In this document: piece after piece, positions 31,192 through 38,975 of the stretch
Layout: each line of letters begins with the position of its first letter
Position numbering within the stretch: position 1 is the first letter of the stretch
From: SPCO01 sp964579825
GTDB lineage: Bacteria; Chloroflexota; Limnocylindria; Limnocylindrales; CSP1-4
DNA length: 64,000 nt
NCBI GenBank assembly: GCA_964579825.1
Contig: CAZOHT010000005.1
Coordinates: forward strand, 53,658 to 117,657
Direction of reading: 5' to 3'
Translations under genes and position numbers: made by a program
Notes under the pieces: generated by a model
What the model saw: only the letters and a program-made list of their open reading frames with translations
Told to the model about the DNA's origin: nothing
The model's database searches: none

Positions 31192-33311
31192 GAGTGGCCG
31201 GGATCCGTCGCACCCGTTCGGCCGACACCCGCCTCGCCGGCGGGGATGGTCGGATGGCTGCCGACGTGGCCGCCATCCAGGGTCGGGATCCGACCTCGCA
31301 GGCCGTCCTTCGCGACGCGGCGCGCGACCTCGGTGACCCGGTCGGCGGTGAACCCGAACCGCTCGAAGATCGTCCCGGCCGGCGCTGACGCCCCGAAGTG
31401 GTCGAGCCCGATGATCGCGCCCTCGTCACCGACCCAGCGCTCCCAGCCCATCGGGACGCCGATCTCGACGCTCACCCGGCGACGGACCGAGGGTGGCAGG
31501 ACCTCGTCACGGTACTCCTGGTCCTGTGCCTCGAACCGCTCCCAGCAGGGCAGCGACACGACGCGCGTCGGGATGCCCTCGGCCTCCAGCGCCTCGGCGG
31601 CCGCGAACGCCAGCTGCAGCTCCGATCCCGTTCCCAGCATGATCAACTCCGGCACCCCACCGCTCGCCTCACGCAGGACGTACCCGCCCCGGGCGACGCC
31701 GGCCCGTGCTCCCGTGTCGGTGCCCGGCAGCGTCGGCAGCTTCTGTCGGGTGAGGGCCAGGGCGACCGGGCCGTCCGTTCGCTCCACCGCCAGCGCCCAC
31801 GCCGCCGCCGTCTCGTTGGCGTCGCCGGGCCGCACGAACCACAGGTTCGGGATCGCCCGCAGCGCCGCGTAGTGCTCGACCGGCTGGTGGGTGGGCCCGT
31901 CCTCGCCGAGTCCGACCGAGTCGTGCGTCCAGACATAGATGGCGTGCAACCCGGACAGCGACGCGATCCGCACGGACCCGCGCATGTAGTCGCTGAAGGT
32001 CAGGAAGGTGGCCACGTACGGGACGAAGCCGCCGTGGTAGGCGAGCCCGTTGGCGATCCCGCCCATCGCGTGCTCGCGGACCCCGAAGCGGACGTTCCGC
32101 CCAGCGGACTCGGCGCTGAAGTCACCCGCGCCCTTGACGTCGGTCAGGTTCGACTCGGACAGGTCGGCCGCCCCGCCGAACAGCTCCGGGACCCGCCCGG
32201 CGAGCGACTGGATCGCCTCCTGGCTGGCGTTGCGCGTCGCGACCTCGGAGCCGGTCTCGTACGTCCTGAGGTCGGCATCCCAACCCTCGGCGAGCGTCCG
32301 GCGCATCCGACGGCGGAACTCGGCCGCCGCCACGGGATGAGCGGCGGCGTACGCCTCGAAGCGGGCCTCCCATTCGGCGACGAGCGCCTCGCCGGCCGGG
32401 ATCGCCGCCCGGAACATGGCGGCCGCCTCGTCGGGGACGTAGAACGTGCGGTCCGGATCCCAGCCGTAGGCCTCCTTGGTGAGGCGCACCTCGTCCGGCC
32501 CGAGCGGCGCCCCGTGCGCCTTCTGCGAGTCCTGCTTGTTCGGGCTGCCGAAGCCGATGTGCGTCCGGACGGCGATCAGACTCGGACGACCGTCCGCCAG
32601 CGCCGCATCGATCGCCGCGGAGATCGCCTCGACATCGTTCCCGTCGCCGACGCGCTGGGTGTGCCAGCCGTACGCATCGAACCGGGCCGGCACGTCCTCC
32701 GACCAGGCCATCCTCGTCGGGCCATCGAGCTGGATGAGGTTGTCGTCGTACAGGACGATCAGCCGGCCCAGGCGCAGGTGCCCGGCCAGGCTGGCCGCCT
32801 CGGACGCGATCCCCTCCTGGAGGTCGCCGTCCGACGCGATGACGAACGTGCGGTGATCGACGATCGACCCAGCCGGGCCGTCCCGGTCGAACTCGGCGGC
32901 GAGGCGCCGCTCGGCGATGGCCATGCCCACGGCGTTCGTGAGCCCTTGCCCGAGCGGCCCGGTCGTCGCTTCGACGCCCGGGGTCAGCCCGTACTCCGGG
33001 TGGCCCGGGGTGATGCTGCCCCACTGGCGGAACGACTTGAGATCGTCGAGCGACACGGCGTACCCGGTCAGATGCAGGAGCGAGTACAGCAGCATGCTGG
33101 CGTGGCCGGCCGAGAGCACGAACCGGTCGCGGTCCGGCCAGTCCGGGTGGGTCGGCGCGTGGCGCAGATACCGAGTCCAGACGGCATACGCCATCGGGGC
33201 GGCCCCCATCGGGGCGCCCGGATGCCCGGAGTTGGCCTGCTGGACGCCATCGATGGAGAGCGTCCGGATGGTGTCGACCGCGAGGCGGTCCAGGTCGGTC
33301 GAGACGGTCAT
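31188..33311 (-). CDS. tkt: Transketolase
   Basis: A 707-residue thiamine-diphosphate enzyme that transfers two-carbon units between pentose and other sugar phosphates. The N-terminal part has ANSGHPGAPMGAAPMAYAVW and the ThDP/metal site ASDGDLQEG continuing to YDDNLIQLDG. The middle has VRFGVREHAMGGIANGLAYHGG, TFLTFSDYMRGSVRIA and HDSVGLGEDGPTHQPVE, all standard. The start at 33311 gives the usual MTVSTDLDRLAVDTIRTLSID opening; the longer frame to 34364 runs through the divergent kinase gene and is false. GGAG lies about 9 nt upstream. Confidence 0.95.
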   Translation of the reverse strand: MTVSTDLDRLAVDTIRTLSIDGVQQANSGHPGAPMGAAPMAYAVWTRYLRHAPTHPDWPDRDRFVLSAGHASMLLYSLLHLTGYAVSLDDLKSFRQWGSITPGHPEYGLTPGVEATTGPLGQGLTNAVGMAIAERRLAAEFDRDGPAGSIVDHRTFVIASDGDLQEGIASEAASLAGHLRLGRLIVLYDDNLIQLDGPTRMAWSEDVPARFDAYGWHTQRVGDGNDVEAISAAIDAALADGRPSLIAVRTHIGFGSPNKQDSQKAHGAPLGPDEVRLTKEAYGWDPDRTFYVPDEAAAMFRAAIPAGEALVAEWEARFEAYAAAHPVAAAEFRRRMRRTLAEGWDADLRTYETGSEVATRNASQEAIQSLAGRVPELFGGAADLSESNLTDVKGAGDFSAESAGRNVRFGVREHAMGGIANGLAYHGGFVPYVATFLTFSDYMRGSVRIASLSGLHAIYVWTHDSVGLGEDGPTHQPVEHYAALRAIPNLWFVRPGDANETAAAWALAVERTDGPVALALTRQKLPTLPGTDTGARAGVARGGYVLREASGGVPELIMLGTGSELQLAFAAAEALEAEGIPTRVVSLPCWERFEAQDQEYRDEVLPPSVRRRVSVEIGVPMGWERWVGDEGAIIGLDHFGASAPAGTIFERFGFTADRVTEVARRVAKDGLRGRIPTLDGGHVGSHPTIPAGEAGVGRTGATDPGHS

Positions 33312-33349
33312 CGGCGGGCACTCCGGGTGGGCACGGGAGGTGGACCGCC

Positions 33350-33355
33350 ATTGTA
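33350..33355 (-). promoter_or_regulatory. -10 box TACAAT of tkt
   Basis: TACAAT on the minus strand is the best match to the sigma-A -10 in this intergenic region. It implies a leader of roughly 30 nt carrying a GGAG ribosome-binding site. No clear -35 is seen. Confidence 0.4.
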
Positions 33356-33401
33356 GGTGCCACGACTCGAGCGACCGGACGTCTGGCTTCACCGGGACCG
33401 C

Positions 33402-33407
33402 TATGCT
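33402..33407 (+). promoter_or_regulatory. -10 box TATGCT, probable leaderless promoter of PfkB kinase gene
   Basis: TATGCT ends 6 nt before the ATG at 33414, again at the leaderless distance. It diverges from the tkt promoter about 50 bp away. Confidence 0.5.
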
Positions 33408-33413
33408 CGGGCC

Positions 33414-34418
33414 ATGCCGACCATCCGTCCGCCCCGCCCGCGTCGTCCTGGCCGCCCGCACCGGCCGTCGCGACCCCGCCGACGTGGGACGCAGGCCGGG
33501 AGCCCGCGCGTCGTCGTCCTGGGGGACCTCGTCCTCGACGTCGTCGTGGCGCCGTCCGAGCCGATCGCGATCGGCACGGACGTCACCGGCCGGATCGCGA
33601 TGGTCCAGGGGGGCTCCGCGGCGACCACCGCCCGCTGGCTGGCGCGGCTCGGCGTCCAGAGCCGGATGATCGCCGCCGTGGGTCGCGATGCCACGGGCCG
33701 GGCGCTCGTGAAGACGATGGAGTCGGACCGGGTCACGATGCGGGCCATTCGGATCCCGGGCGCCCGGACCGGGCGGATCGGCGTGGTCGTGGCTCCCGGC
33801 GGTGAGCGCAGCTTCGTGACCGATCGCGGTGCCGCCCTTCGACTCGGTCCGGCGGACCTGAAGGCCGATTGGTTCGCCGGCACGGATCTGCTGCACCTGA
33901 CGGTCTACTCGCTGCTGGGCGACCCCCTCGCCGACTCGGGCCTGCGGGCGATCGAGCTGGCCCGAGCGGCCGGGGCCCTCGTCAGCCTGGACCTCGCCTC
34001 GATCGGACCGCTGCTCGCCGGCGGCCGGCGCGCGGCCCGCGACCTGATCTCCGGGATCGCTCCCGACATCCTGTTCACGACATCGACCGAAGCGGAGGCG
34101 CTCCTCGGTGGACGCCCGGTCGTCGATCTGCTCGACTACGCCGGGATCGCGGTCGTGAAGCGCGGACCGAAGGGTGCCACGGTCATGGCCCGGGCGGACG
34201 CCGAGCCGGTTCGCTTCGAGGTCGCGACCGCCCGCATCGCCGCCGCCGACACGACCGGGGCGGGTGACGCGTTCGATGCCGGGTTCCTCGCCGCGTGGCT
34301 GGGCTCCGCGGCTGCCGGCCGCCACTCCCCGGCGTCCCTGCATCGAGCGGCCCTGGCCGGGCATCGCGCCGCAGCCCGACAGCTGTCGACGCCCCGACAG
34401 GAGCTGGTACTGGGCTGA
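33414..34418 (+). CDS. PfkB-family (ribokinase-like) sugar kinase
   Basis: A 334-residue ribokinase-fold kinase. After a basic Pro/Arg-rich N-terminal stretch of about 30 residues come VVVLGDLVLDVVV, QGGSAATTARWLARLG (substrate-binding Gly motif), ILFTTSTEAEALLGG, VVKRGPKGATVM and the PfkB signature AADTTGAGDAFDAGFLAAWLG containing the catalytic Asp. The substrate is not evident; ribose, fructose phosphates, nucleosides or pseudouridine are all possible for the family. psuG 8 kb away makes pseudouridine kinase a weak candidate. I chose ATG 33414 over 33357 because of the -10 box. Confidence 0.82.
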   Translation: MPTIRPPRPRRPGRPHRPSRPRRRGTQAGSPRVVVLGDLVLDVVVAPSEPIAIGTDVTGRIAMVQGGSAATTARWLARLGVQSRMIAAVGRDATGRALVKTMESDRVTMRAIRIPGARTGRIGVVVAPGGERSFVTDRGAALRLGPADLKADWFAGTDLLHLTVYSLLGDPLADSGLRAIELARAAGALVSLDLASIGPLLAGGRRAARDLISGIAPDILFTTSTEAEALLGGRPVVDLLDYAGIAVVKRGPKGATVMARADAEPVRFEVATARIAAADTTGAGDAFDAGFLAAWLGSAAAGRHSPASLHRAALAGHRAAARQLSTPRQELVLG

Positions 34419-34441
34419 GGTCCTTTCATGGTCCTTTCAGG
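34419..34441 (+). promoter_or_regulatory. 11-bp-period direct repeat, probable response-regulator operator
   Basis: GGTCCTTTCA occurs at 34419-34428 and again at 34430-34439, a period of 11 bp, just after the kinase gene stop and 10-30 bp upstream of the response regulator's -10-like TAGAAC (34451-34456). OmpR/PhoB-family dimers bind tandem half-sites at this spacing. A close copy lies upstream of the efflux operon at 36483. Confidence 0.5.
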
Positions 34442-34463
34442 AAGGCCGCCTAGAACGGGGGAT

Positions 34464-35144
34464 GTGCACCTCCTCGTCGTCGAAGACGACCCACGCCTGG
34501 GTCGGTTGCTCGTGCGTCTGCTGACCGCGGATCGGCACGTCGTGGACCTGGCCACGGATGGCCTGGAGGCCGTCGCGCTGGTCGAGGCGAATCCCGGGTT
34601 CGAGGCGGTCATCCTGGACGTCGGACTCCCGGGTATCGACGGGTTCGAGGTCGCCAGGCGCCTGCGGGCGACGGGCTCGACCATCCCCATCCTGATGCTG
34701 ACCGCGCGCGACTCGCTGACCGACCGCGTGGACGGGCTGGACGCGGGCGCCGACGACTACGTGGTCAAGCCGTTCGCCTACGAGGAACTCGTCGCTCGCC
34801 TGCGGGCCATCCTGCGACGCGTGTCGGGGACCGCGCCCGAGCTGGGCGGGCGCCTGGTCGTCGGCCCGATCGTGCTGGACGAGTCGCGCCGGTCCGTCGC
34901 GGTCGATGGCGCACCGGTCGACCTCTCTCCGCGGGAGTTCGCCCTGCTCGAGTGCCTGCTGCGCCACCCGGGGCATGCCCTCACGCGGGACCAGCTGCTC
35001 GACATGGCCTGGCCGTTCGGGGTGGCGGTCACGCCGAACACCGTCGATGCGTTCGTGACCTTCCTCCGACGCAAGCTCGGACCGGTCGGGGCCGCCCGCA
35101 TCCAGACGGTCCGTGGCGTGGGGTACCGGATGGCCGACGCGTGA
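34464..35144 (+). CDS. OmpR-family two-component response regulator
   Basis: A 226-residue regulator. Receiver domain: acidic pair in VVEDDPR (5-11), phospho-acceptor in AVILDVGLPG (Asp about 51), Thr/Ser in MLTARD, Lys in YVVKPF. Winged-helix DNA-binding domain from about 125 with LSPREFALLECLLRHPG and RIQTVRGVGYRM. The GTG at 34464 (HLLVVEDD) gives the normal family length; the longer frame from 34428 adds non-family residues. TAGAAC ends 7 nt upstream, so it may be leaderless. It is coupled to the kinase gene by a GTGA overlap. Confidence 0.93.
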   Translation: MHLLVVEDDPRLGRLLVRLLTADRHVVDLATDGLEAVALVEANPGFEAVILDVGLPGIDGFEVARRLRATGSTIPILMLTARDSLTDRVDGLDAGADDYVVKPFAYEELVARLRAILRRVSGTAPELGGRLVVGPIVLDESRRSVAVDGAPVDLSPREFALLECLLRHPGHALTRDQLLDMAWPFGVAVTPNTVDAFVTFLRRKLGPVGAARIQTVRGVGYRMADA

Positions 35145-36439
35145 CCCACGACGAGGCCCTCCTCCGGCGCGTCCGACTGCGCCTGCTCGCCTGGAGCGGC
35201 GGCACGACGCTCGTCGTCCTGCTGGCTCTGGGCACGCTCATCTACGCGCTGGCCGCCACTTCGCTGGCCGCTTCCGCGGAGGACCAGCTGCGGACGCGGG
35301 CCGCCGACATGCGGGCCGGACTCCAGTTCGCGGCACGCCTGCCCATCAGGCCCATCGGGACCGGGATCGTGGACGTCGCGTCCGCGCCGGGGATCGTCAT
35401 CGGAGGGCCGACGTCCGGCACGATCGCCGTCATCTGGGGTCCGACCGCCGACGGTGTCGCGGCCGGCCCGTCCATCACCATCGGCGGGGTCGCGCTGCCG
35501 GAGGGTGACGCGCTCGCCCAGGCGCGGGTCGGGATCGAGTCGGTCACGACGACGGACCTCGACGGGACGCCCGTCCGCCTCCTGTCGACGCCGGTCCTCC
35601 GCCCGGAAGGGACGTACGTCATCCAGGTCGTCGGCGACCGGACGACGGAGTTGCGGACGCTCACGACCCTCCTCGCCGTCCTGCTCGTCGGCGGGCTCGC
35701 GGTCCTGGCGGCGTCGCTCGCCGTCGGGTGGCTCTATGCCGATCGCGCGCTCGTCCCGATCCGCGATGCGATGCGCCGCCAGCGCGAGTTCGCCGCGGAC
35801 GCCTCGCACGAGTTGCGGACGCCCCTGGCCGTCGTGCGCGGGTCCGTGGAGGATCTCCGGCGCAACGCCACCATGCCGGTGGCGGAGGTGGGGCACGCGC
35901 TCGAGGACATCGAGACCGAGGTCGACCGGATGCGCGCCCTGGTGGACGACCTGCTGTTGCTGGCGCGGACGGACTCCGGCGTCGTCGAGCTGGCGATGGC
36001 GCCGGTCGACCTGGCGGCGGTGGCCCTCGACGCGGCCGACGGGCTGCTCGCCGGCGCGGAACGCCGCGACGTCCGCATCGAGGTGGATGCCGAGCCAGTC
36101 CCGACGATCGGCGATGCCGCCCGCCTGCGCCAGCTGGTCACGATCCTGGTGGACAACGCGGTCCGCCACGCTCCACCCGGCTCGACCGTGCAGGTGGCCG
36201 TGCATCCGATCGATGGATCGGGGTCGATCCGGGTCACCGACCGTGGACCGGGGTTCCGGCCTGACGACCTGCCGCACGTCTTCGACCGGTTCTGGCGCGC
36301 GGTCGACGCCCCGCCGGGCGGGACGGGCCTGGGCCTGAGCATCGCGGCGTGGATCGTCGAACGGCACGGCGGGTCCGTGACGGCGTCGAATGCACCGGGC
36401 GGCGGCGCTGTCCTGGAGGTCCGGCTGCCACTCGGCTGA
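35141..36439 (+). CDS. Two-component sensor histidine kinase
   Basis: A 432-residue membrane kinase. TM1 is about residues 16-40 (GTTLVVLLALGTLIYALAA), then an external sensor domain of about 125 residues, TM2 near 170-190 (LLAVLLVGGLAVLAASLAVGW), and a short linker rather than a clear HAMP domain. H-box FAADASHELRTPLAVV (His about 223), N-box ILVDNAVRHAPPGS, G1 VTDRGPGFRPDD, F-box FDRFWR, and G2 GGTGLGLSIAAWIVERHGG are intact. It starts at GTG overlapping the regulator's stop. The downstream efflux operon is its likely target. Confidence 0.92.
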   Translation: MTHDEALLRRVRLRLLAWSGGTTLVVLLALGTLIYALAATSLAASAEDQLRTRAADMRAGLQFAARLPIRPIGTGIVDVASAPGIVIGGPTSGTIAVIWGPTADGVAAGPSITIGGVALPEGDALAQARVGIESVTTTDLDGTPVRLLSTPVLRPEGTYVIQVVGDRTTELRTLTTLLAVLLVGGLAVLAASLAVGWLYADRALVPIRDAMRRQREFAADASHELRTPLAVVRGSVEDLRRNATMPVAEVGHALEDIETEVDRMRALVDDLLLLARTDSGVVELAMAPVDLAAVALDAADGLLAGAERRDVRIEVDAEPVPTIGDAARLRQLVTILVDNAVRHAPPGSTVQVAVHPIDGSGSIRVTDRGPGFRPDDLPHVFDRFWRAVDAPPGGTGLGLSIAAWIVERHGGSVTASNAPGGGAVLEVRLPLG

Positions 36440-36482
36440 CGACGGTGTCCGCGCGGCATGCGGGCGGGTCCGGTCCACGCGG

Positions 36483-36500
36483 TTTCATCACCCCTTCAGG
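36483..36500 (+). promoter_or_regulatory. Second copy of the 11-bp-period operator
   Basis: TTTCATCACCCCTTCAGG matches the regulator's own site TTTCATGGTCCTTTCAGG (34424-34441) at 14 of 18 positions, with the TTTCA/CTTCA half-sites again 11 bp apart. It lies 50 bp upstream of the lipoprotein gene that opens the efflux operon, which suggests that the two-component system controls the operon. Confidence 0.45.
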
Positions 36501-36550
36501 GTCGCCACCGACGATGCGTTCATCAACCCATCCTCGGTGGAGACAGCTCG

Positions 36551-37189
36551 ATGACCTTCGCACGCCTCCGGGCCGGCGCCGCCGGCCTCCTCCTGATCAC
36601 GGTCCTGGCCGCCTGCGGCGGTGGTGCCGCCCCGTCCGGCGTGGCGACGCTCCAGTCGCCCGGCGCGGGCGAGTCCGCGCCGTCCGCCTCCCCGTCCGCG
36701 TCCCTCGACCCCGAGACGGCGCGCCTCGAGTTCGCCCGCTGCATGCGCGAGAACGGCATCGACATGCCGGATCCCGGGAGCGGCGCCGGTGGTGCCGTCC
36801 GGATCGGCGGCGATGGCCTCGACGCGGACAAGATGCAGGCCGCCTTCGAGGCGTGCCGGCAGTACATGGGCGGAGCCGCGGACGGTCCGAGGGAGATCGA
36901 TCCGGAGATGCAGGACAAGCTGATCGAGTTCGCCGGCTGCATGCGCGACAACGGCGTCGACTTCCCGGACCCGGACTTCAGCGGTGGCGGTGGCTCGATC
37001 TCGATCGGCGGCCCGGGCGGCATCGATCCGTCGTCCTCCGAGTTCCAGGCGGCCCAGGAAGCCTGCCAGTCCATCCTGGGCGATCTCGGCCCGAGGTTCG
37101 ACGGCGCCGGGCCCGCTGGCGGCCCGGGCGGCGGTGATGGACCGAGTGTCACGATCGGCGGCGGGGCCGTCACCCCGGTGGCCCCGTGA
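36551..37189 (+). CDS. Secreted lipoprotein with two Cys-containing repeats
   Basis: A 212-residue lipoprotein: signal AGAAGLLLITVLAAC with lipobox Cys near 21, then an S/P/A linker. Two similar repeats follow: EFARCMRENGIDMPDP with FEACRQYM, and EFAGCMRDNGVDFPDP with a later AQEACQSIL. Each has two cysteines, and an acidic-proline loop that might bind metal or a small cation. Actinobacterial efflux operons often start with such a protein; its role is unknown. The tail is Gly-rich. The stop overlaps the adaptor gene by 4 nt. GGTGGAG about 10 nt upstream serves as ribosome-binding site. Confidence 0.75.
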   Translation: MTFARLRAGAAGLLLITVLAACGGGAAPSGVATLQSPGAGESAPSASPSASLDPETARLEFARCMRENGIDMPDPGSGAGGAVRIGGDGLDADKMQAAFEACRQYMGGAADGPREIDPEMQDKLIEFAGCMRDNGVDFPDPDFSGGGGSISIGGPGGIDPSSSEFQAAQEACQSILGDLGPRFDGAGPAGGPGGGDGPSVTIGGGAVTPVAP

Positions 37190-38292
37190 CGCGGCGGACG
37201 GCGGTCCGGGCGGGCGCGCTCGGGCTGGTCCTCATCGTCGGCGGGGCGGGCGTCGCGCTCGCGACCGGCCTCCTCCCGACATCGGCCTCGGCCGCGGACG
37301 GCTCGATCGACCCGACGGCCTCCACGGCCCCACGGTCGACCGCGGCCGTGACCAGTCGGACGATGACGGTCGGCGAGGACCTGGACGGGACGCTCGGCTA
37401 TGCCGGGGAACGCAAGGTCGTGAACAACCTTGGCGGGACGGTGACCGCCCTGCCCGCGACCGGCAGCGTCCTCGCCCGCGGTGACCGCCTGTACGAGATC
37501 GACGGACGACGTCGCCCGATCCTGCTCTATGGCGCCAAGCCCGCCTGGCGAACGCTGGAGGACGGGGTCGACAACGGCGCCGACATCACCCAGCTGGAGC
37601 GGAACCTCAAGGCCCTCGGGTACACCCGCAAGGGCGACAAGATCGACAACGAGTGGGATGACGACACGACCGCCGCCGTCAAGCGCTGGCAGAAGGCCAG
37701 CGGCCAGACCGTGGACGGGGTCGTGGATCTCGGCGAGATGGTCTTCCTGCCCGGCGCGATCCGGGTCACGACCCTGGCCGCCGAGCTTGGCTCCAGCGTC
37801 GGTCCGGGCACGCCGATCCTGTCGGGCACGACCGACGAGCGGGTGGTCACGATGGATCTCGCCGCGGATCGGACGGACATCGTCACGGTCGGCGACACGG
37901 TCAGCATCGAACTCGCCGACGGCACCGAGACGCCGGGCACGGTCCGGGAGATCGGCACGGTCGCCGAGGGCGGCACCGACAGCTTCGGCAACCCGGCCGA
38001 CCCCACGGTGACCGTCACGATCGGGCTGGACGATCCGGCCGCGTCGGCCGCCTACACGAACTCGCCCGTGACCGTCCACGTCGTTCGCGAGTCGCGGCCG
38101 GACGTCATGGCCGTCCCGATCGCCGCCCTGCTGGCGGTCCTCGAAGGCGGCTATGCCGTCGAGGTCGTGGATGCGTCGGGTTCGACCCACCTCGTGGGCG
38201 TGACGACCGGCATCTTCCAGGACGGCTGGGTGGAGGTCACGCCATCCACCGGCGACCTGACCGTCGGCGACGAGATCGTGGTGCCGTCGTGA
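37186..38292 (+). CDS. MacA/HlyD-like adaptor with peptidoglycan-binding domain
   Basis: A 368-residue export adaptor. It has an N-terminal membrane anchor (ALGLVLIVGGAGVALATGLL), then a lipoyl/barrel-sandwich half, interrupted at about 125-185 by a PG_binding_1 domain (ITQLERNLKALGYTRKG, AVKRWQKASGQTVDG), then the beta-barrel and membrane-proximal parts ending in VTPSTGDLTVGDEIVVPS. This is the layout of the actinobacterial efflux adaptors annotated as peptidoglycan-binding protein. It would link the MacB-like permease to the cell wall. It overlaps both neighbours by 4 nt (GTGA). Confidence 0.82.
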   Translation: MTRRTAVRAGALGLVLIVGGAGVALATGLLPTSASAADGSIDPTASTAPRSTAAVTSRTMTVGEDLDGTLGYAGERKVVNNLGGTVTALPATGSVLARGDRLYEIDGRRRPILLYGAKPAWRTLEDGVDNGADITQLERNLKALGYTRKGDKIDNEWDDDTTAAVKRWQKASGQTVDGVVDLGEMVFLPGAIRVTTLAAELGSSVGPGTPILSGTTDERVVTMDLAADRTDIVTVGDTVSIELADGTETPGTVREIGTVAEGGTDSFGNPADPTVTVTIGLDDPAASAAYTNSPVTVHVVRESRPDVMAVPIAALLAVLEGGYAVEVVDASGSTHLVGVTTGIFQDGWVEVTPSTGDLTVGDEIVVPS

Positions 38293-38975
38293 CGGCCGTC
38301 GCGGAGCTGCACGGGGTGGTCAAGCGCTACCCGGGCGACCCCCCGGTGGAGGCGCTGCGGGGCGTGGACCTGCACATCGAGGCCGGCGAGCTCCTCGGGA
38401 TCGTCGGGCCATCCGGCTCCGGGAAGTCCACGCTCCTCCACCTGCTGGGGACGCTGGACCGCCCGACCGAAGGATCCGTCCGCATCGCGGGGCACGACGT
38501 CGCATCGATGTCCGACCGGGACCTGTCCGCCCTTCGGGCGTGGCGGATCGGGTTCGTCTTCCAGTCGTTCTTCCTGCTCGGCGGGGAGAGCGCCATCGAC
38601 AACGTCGCCGACGGGCTGCTGTACCGCGGCGCCCGGCCGAAGGACCGTCGACGAGCGGCGGTGGCCGCCCTGGAACGCGTGGGTCTCGGGGACCGGCTCC
38701 AGCATCGGCCCGGGATGATGTCCGGTGGCGAACGGCAGCGCGTGGCGATCGCCCGGGCGCTGGTGGGTCGGCCCGAGCTCGTCCTGGCCGACGAGCCGAC
38801 GGGCAACCTCGACAGCGCGACCGGCGCGTCCATCCTAGCGCTCCTGCGCGAGCTCCACGCCGAGGACGGGACGACCATCTGCGTCATCACCCACGACCGG
38901 GAGATCGCGGCCAGCCTGCCGCGCCGGATCGACCTGCGTGACGGCCGCATCGAGCGACCGGCGGTGGCGGCGTGA
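38289..38975 (+). CDS. MacB/LolD-type ABC ATPase of the efflux operon
   Basis: A 228-residue ATPase: Walker A GPSGSGKSTLL (about 40-50), Q-loop FQSFFLLGGESAIDNV, signature MSGGERQRVAIARALVG, Walker B LVLADEPTGNLDS, and the H-loop ICVITHDREIA. It overlaps the adaptor (GTGA) and permease (GTGA) genes and would power the export complex they form. Confidence 0.92.
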   Translation: MTAVAELHGVVKRYPGDPPVEALRGVDLHIEAGELLGIVGPSGSGKSTLLHLLGTLDRPTEGSVRIAGHDVASMSDRDLSALRAWRIGFVFQSFFLLGGESAIDNVADGLLYRGARPKDRRRAAVAALERVGLGDRLQHRPGMMSGGERQRVAIARALVGRPELVLADEPTGNLDSATGASILALLRELHAEDGTTICVITHDREIAASLPRRIDLRDGRIERPAVAA

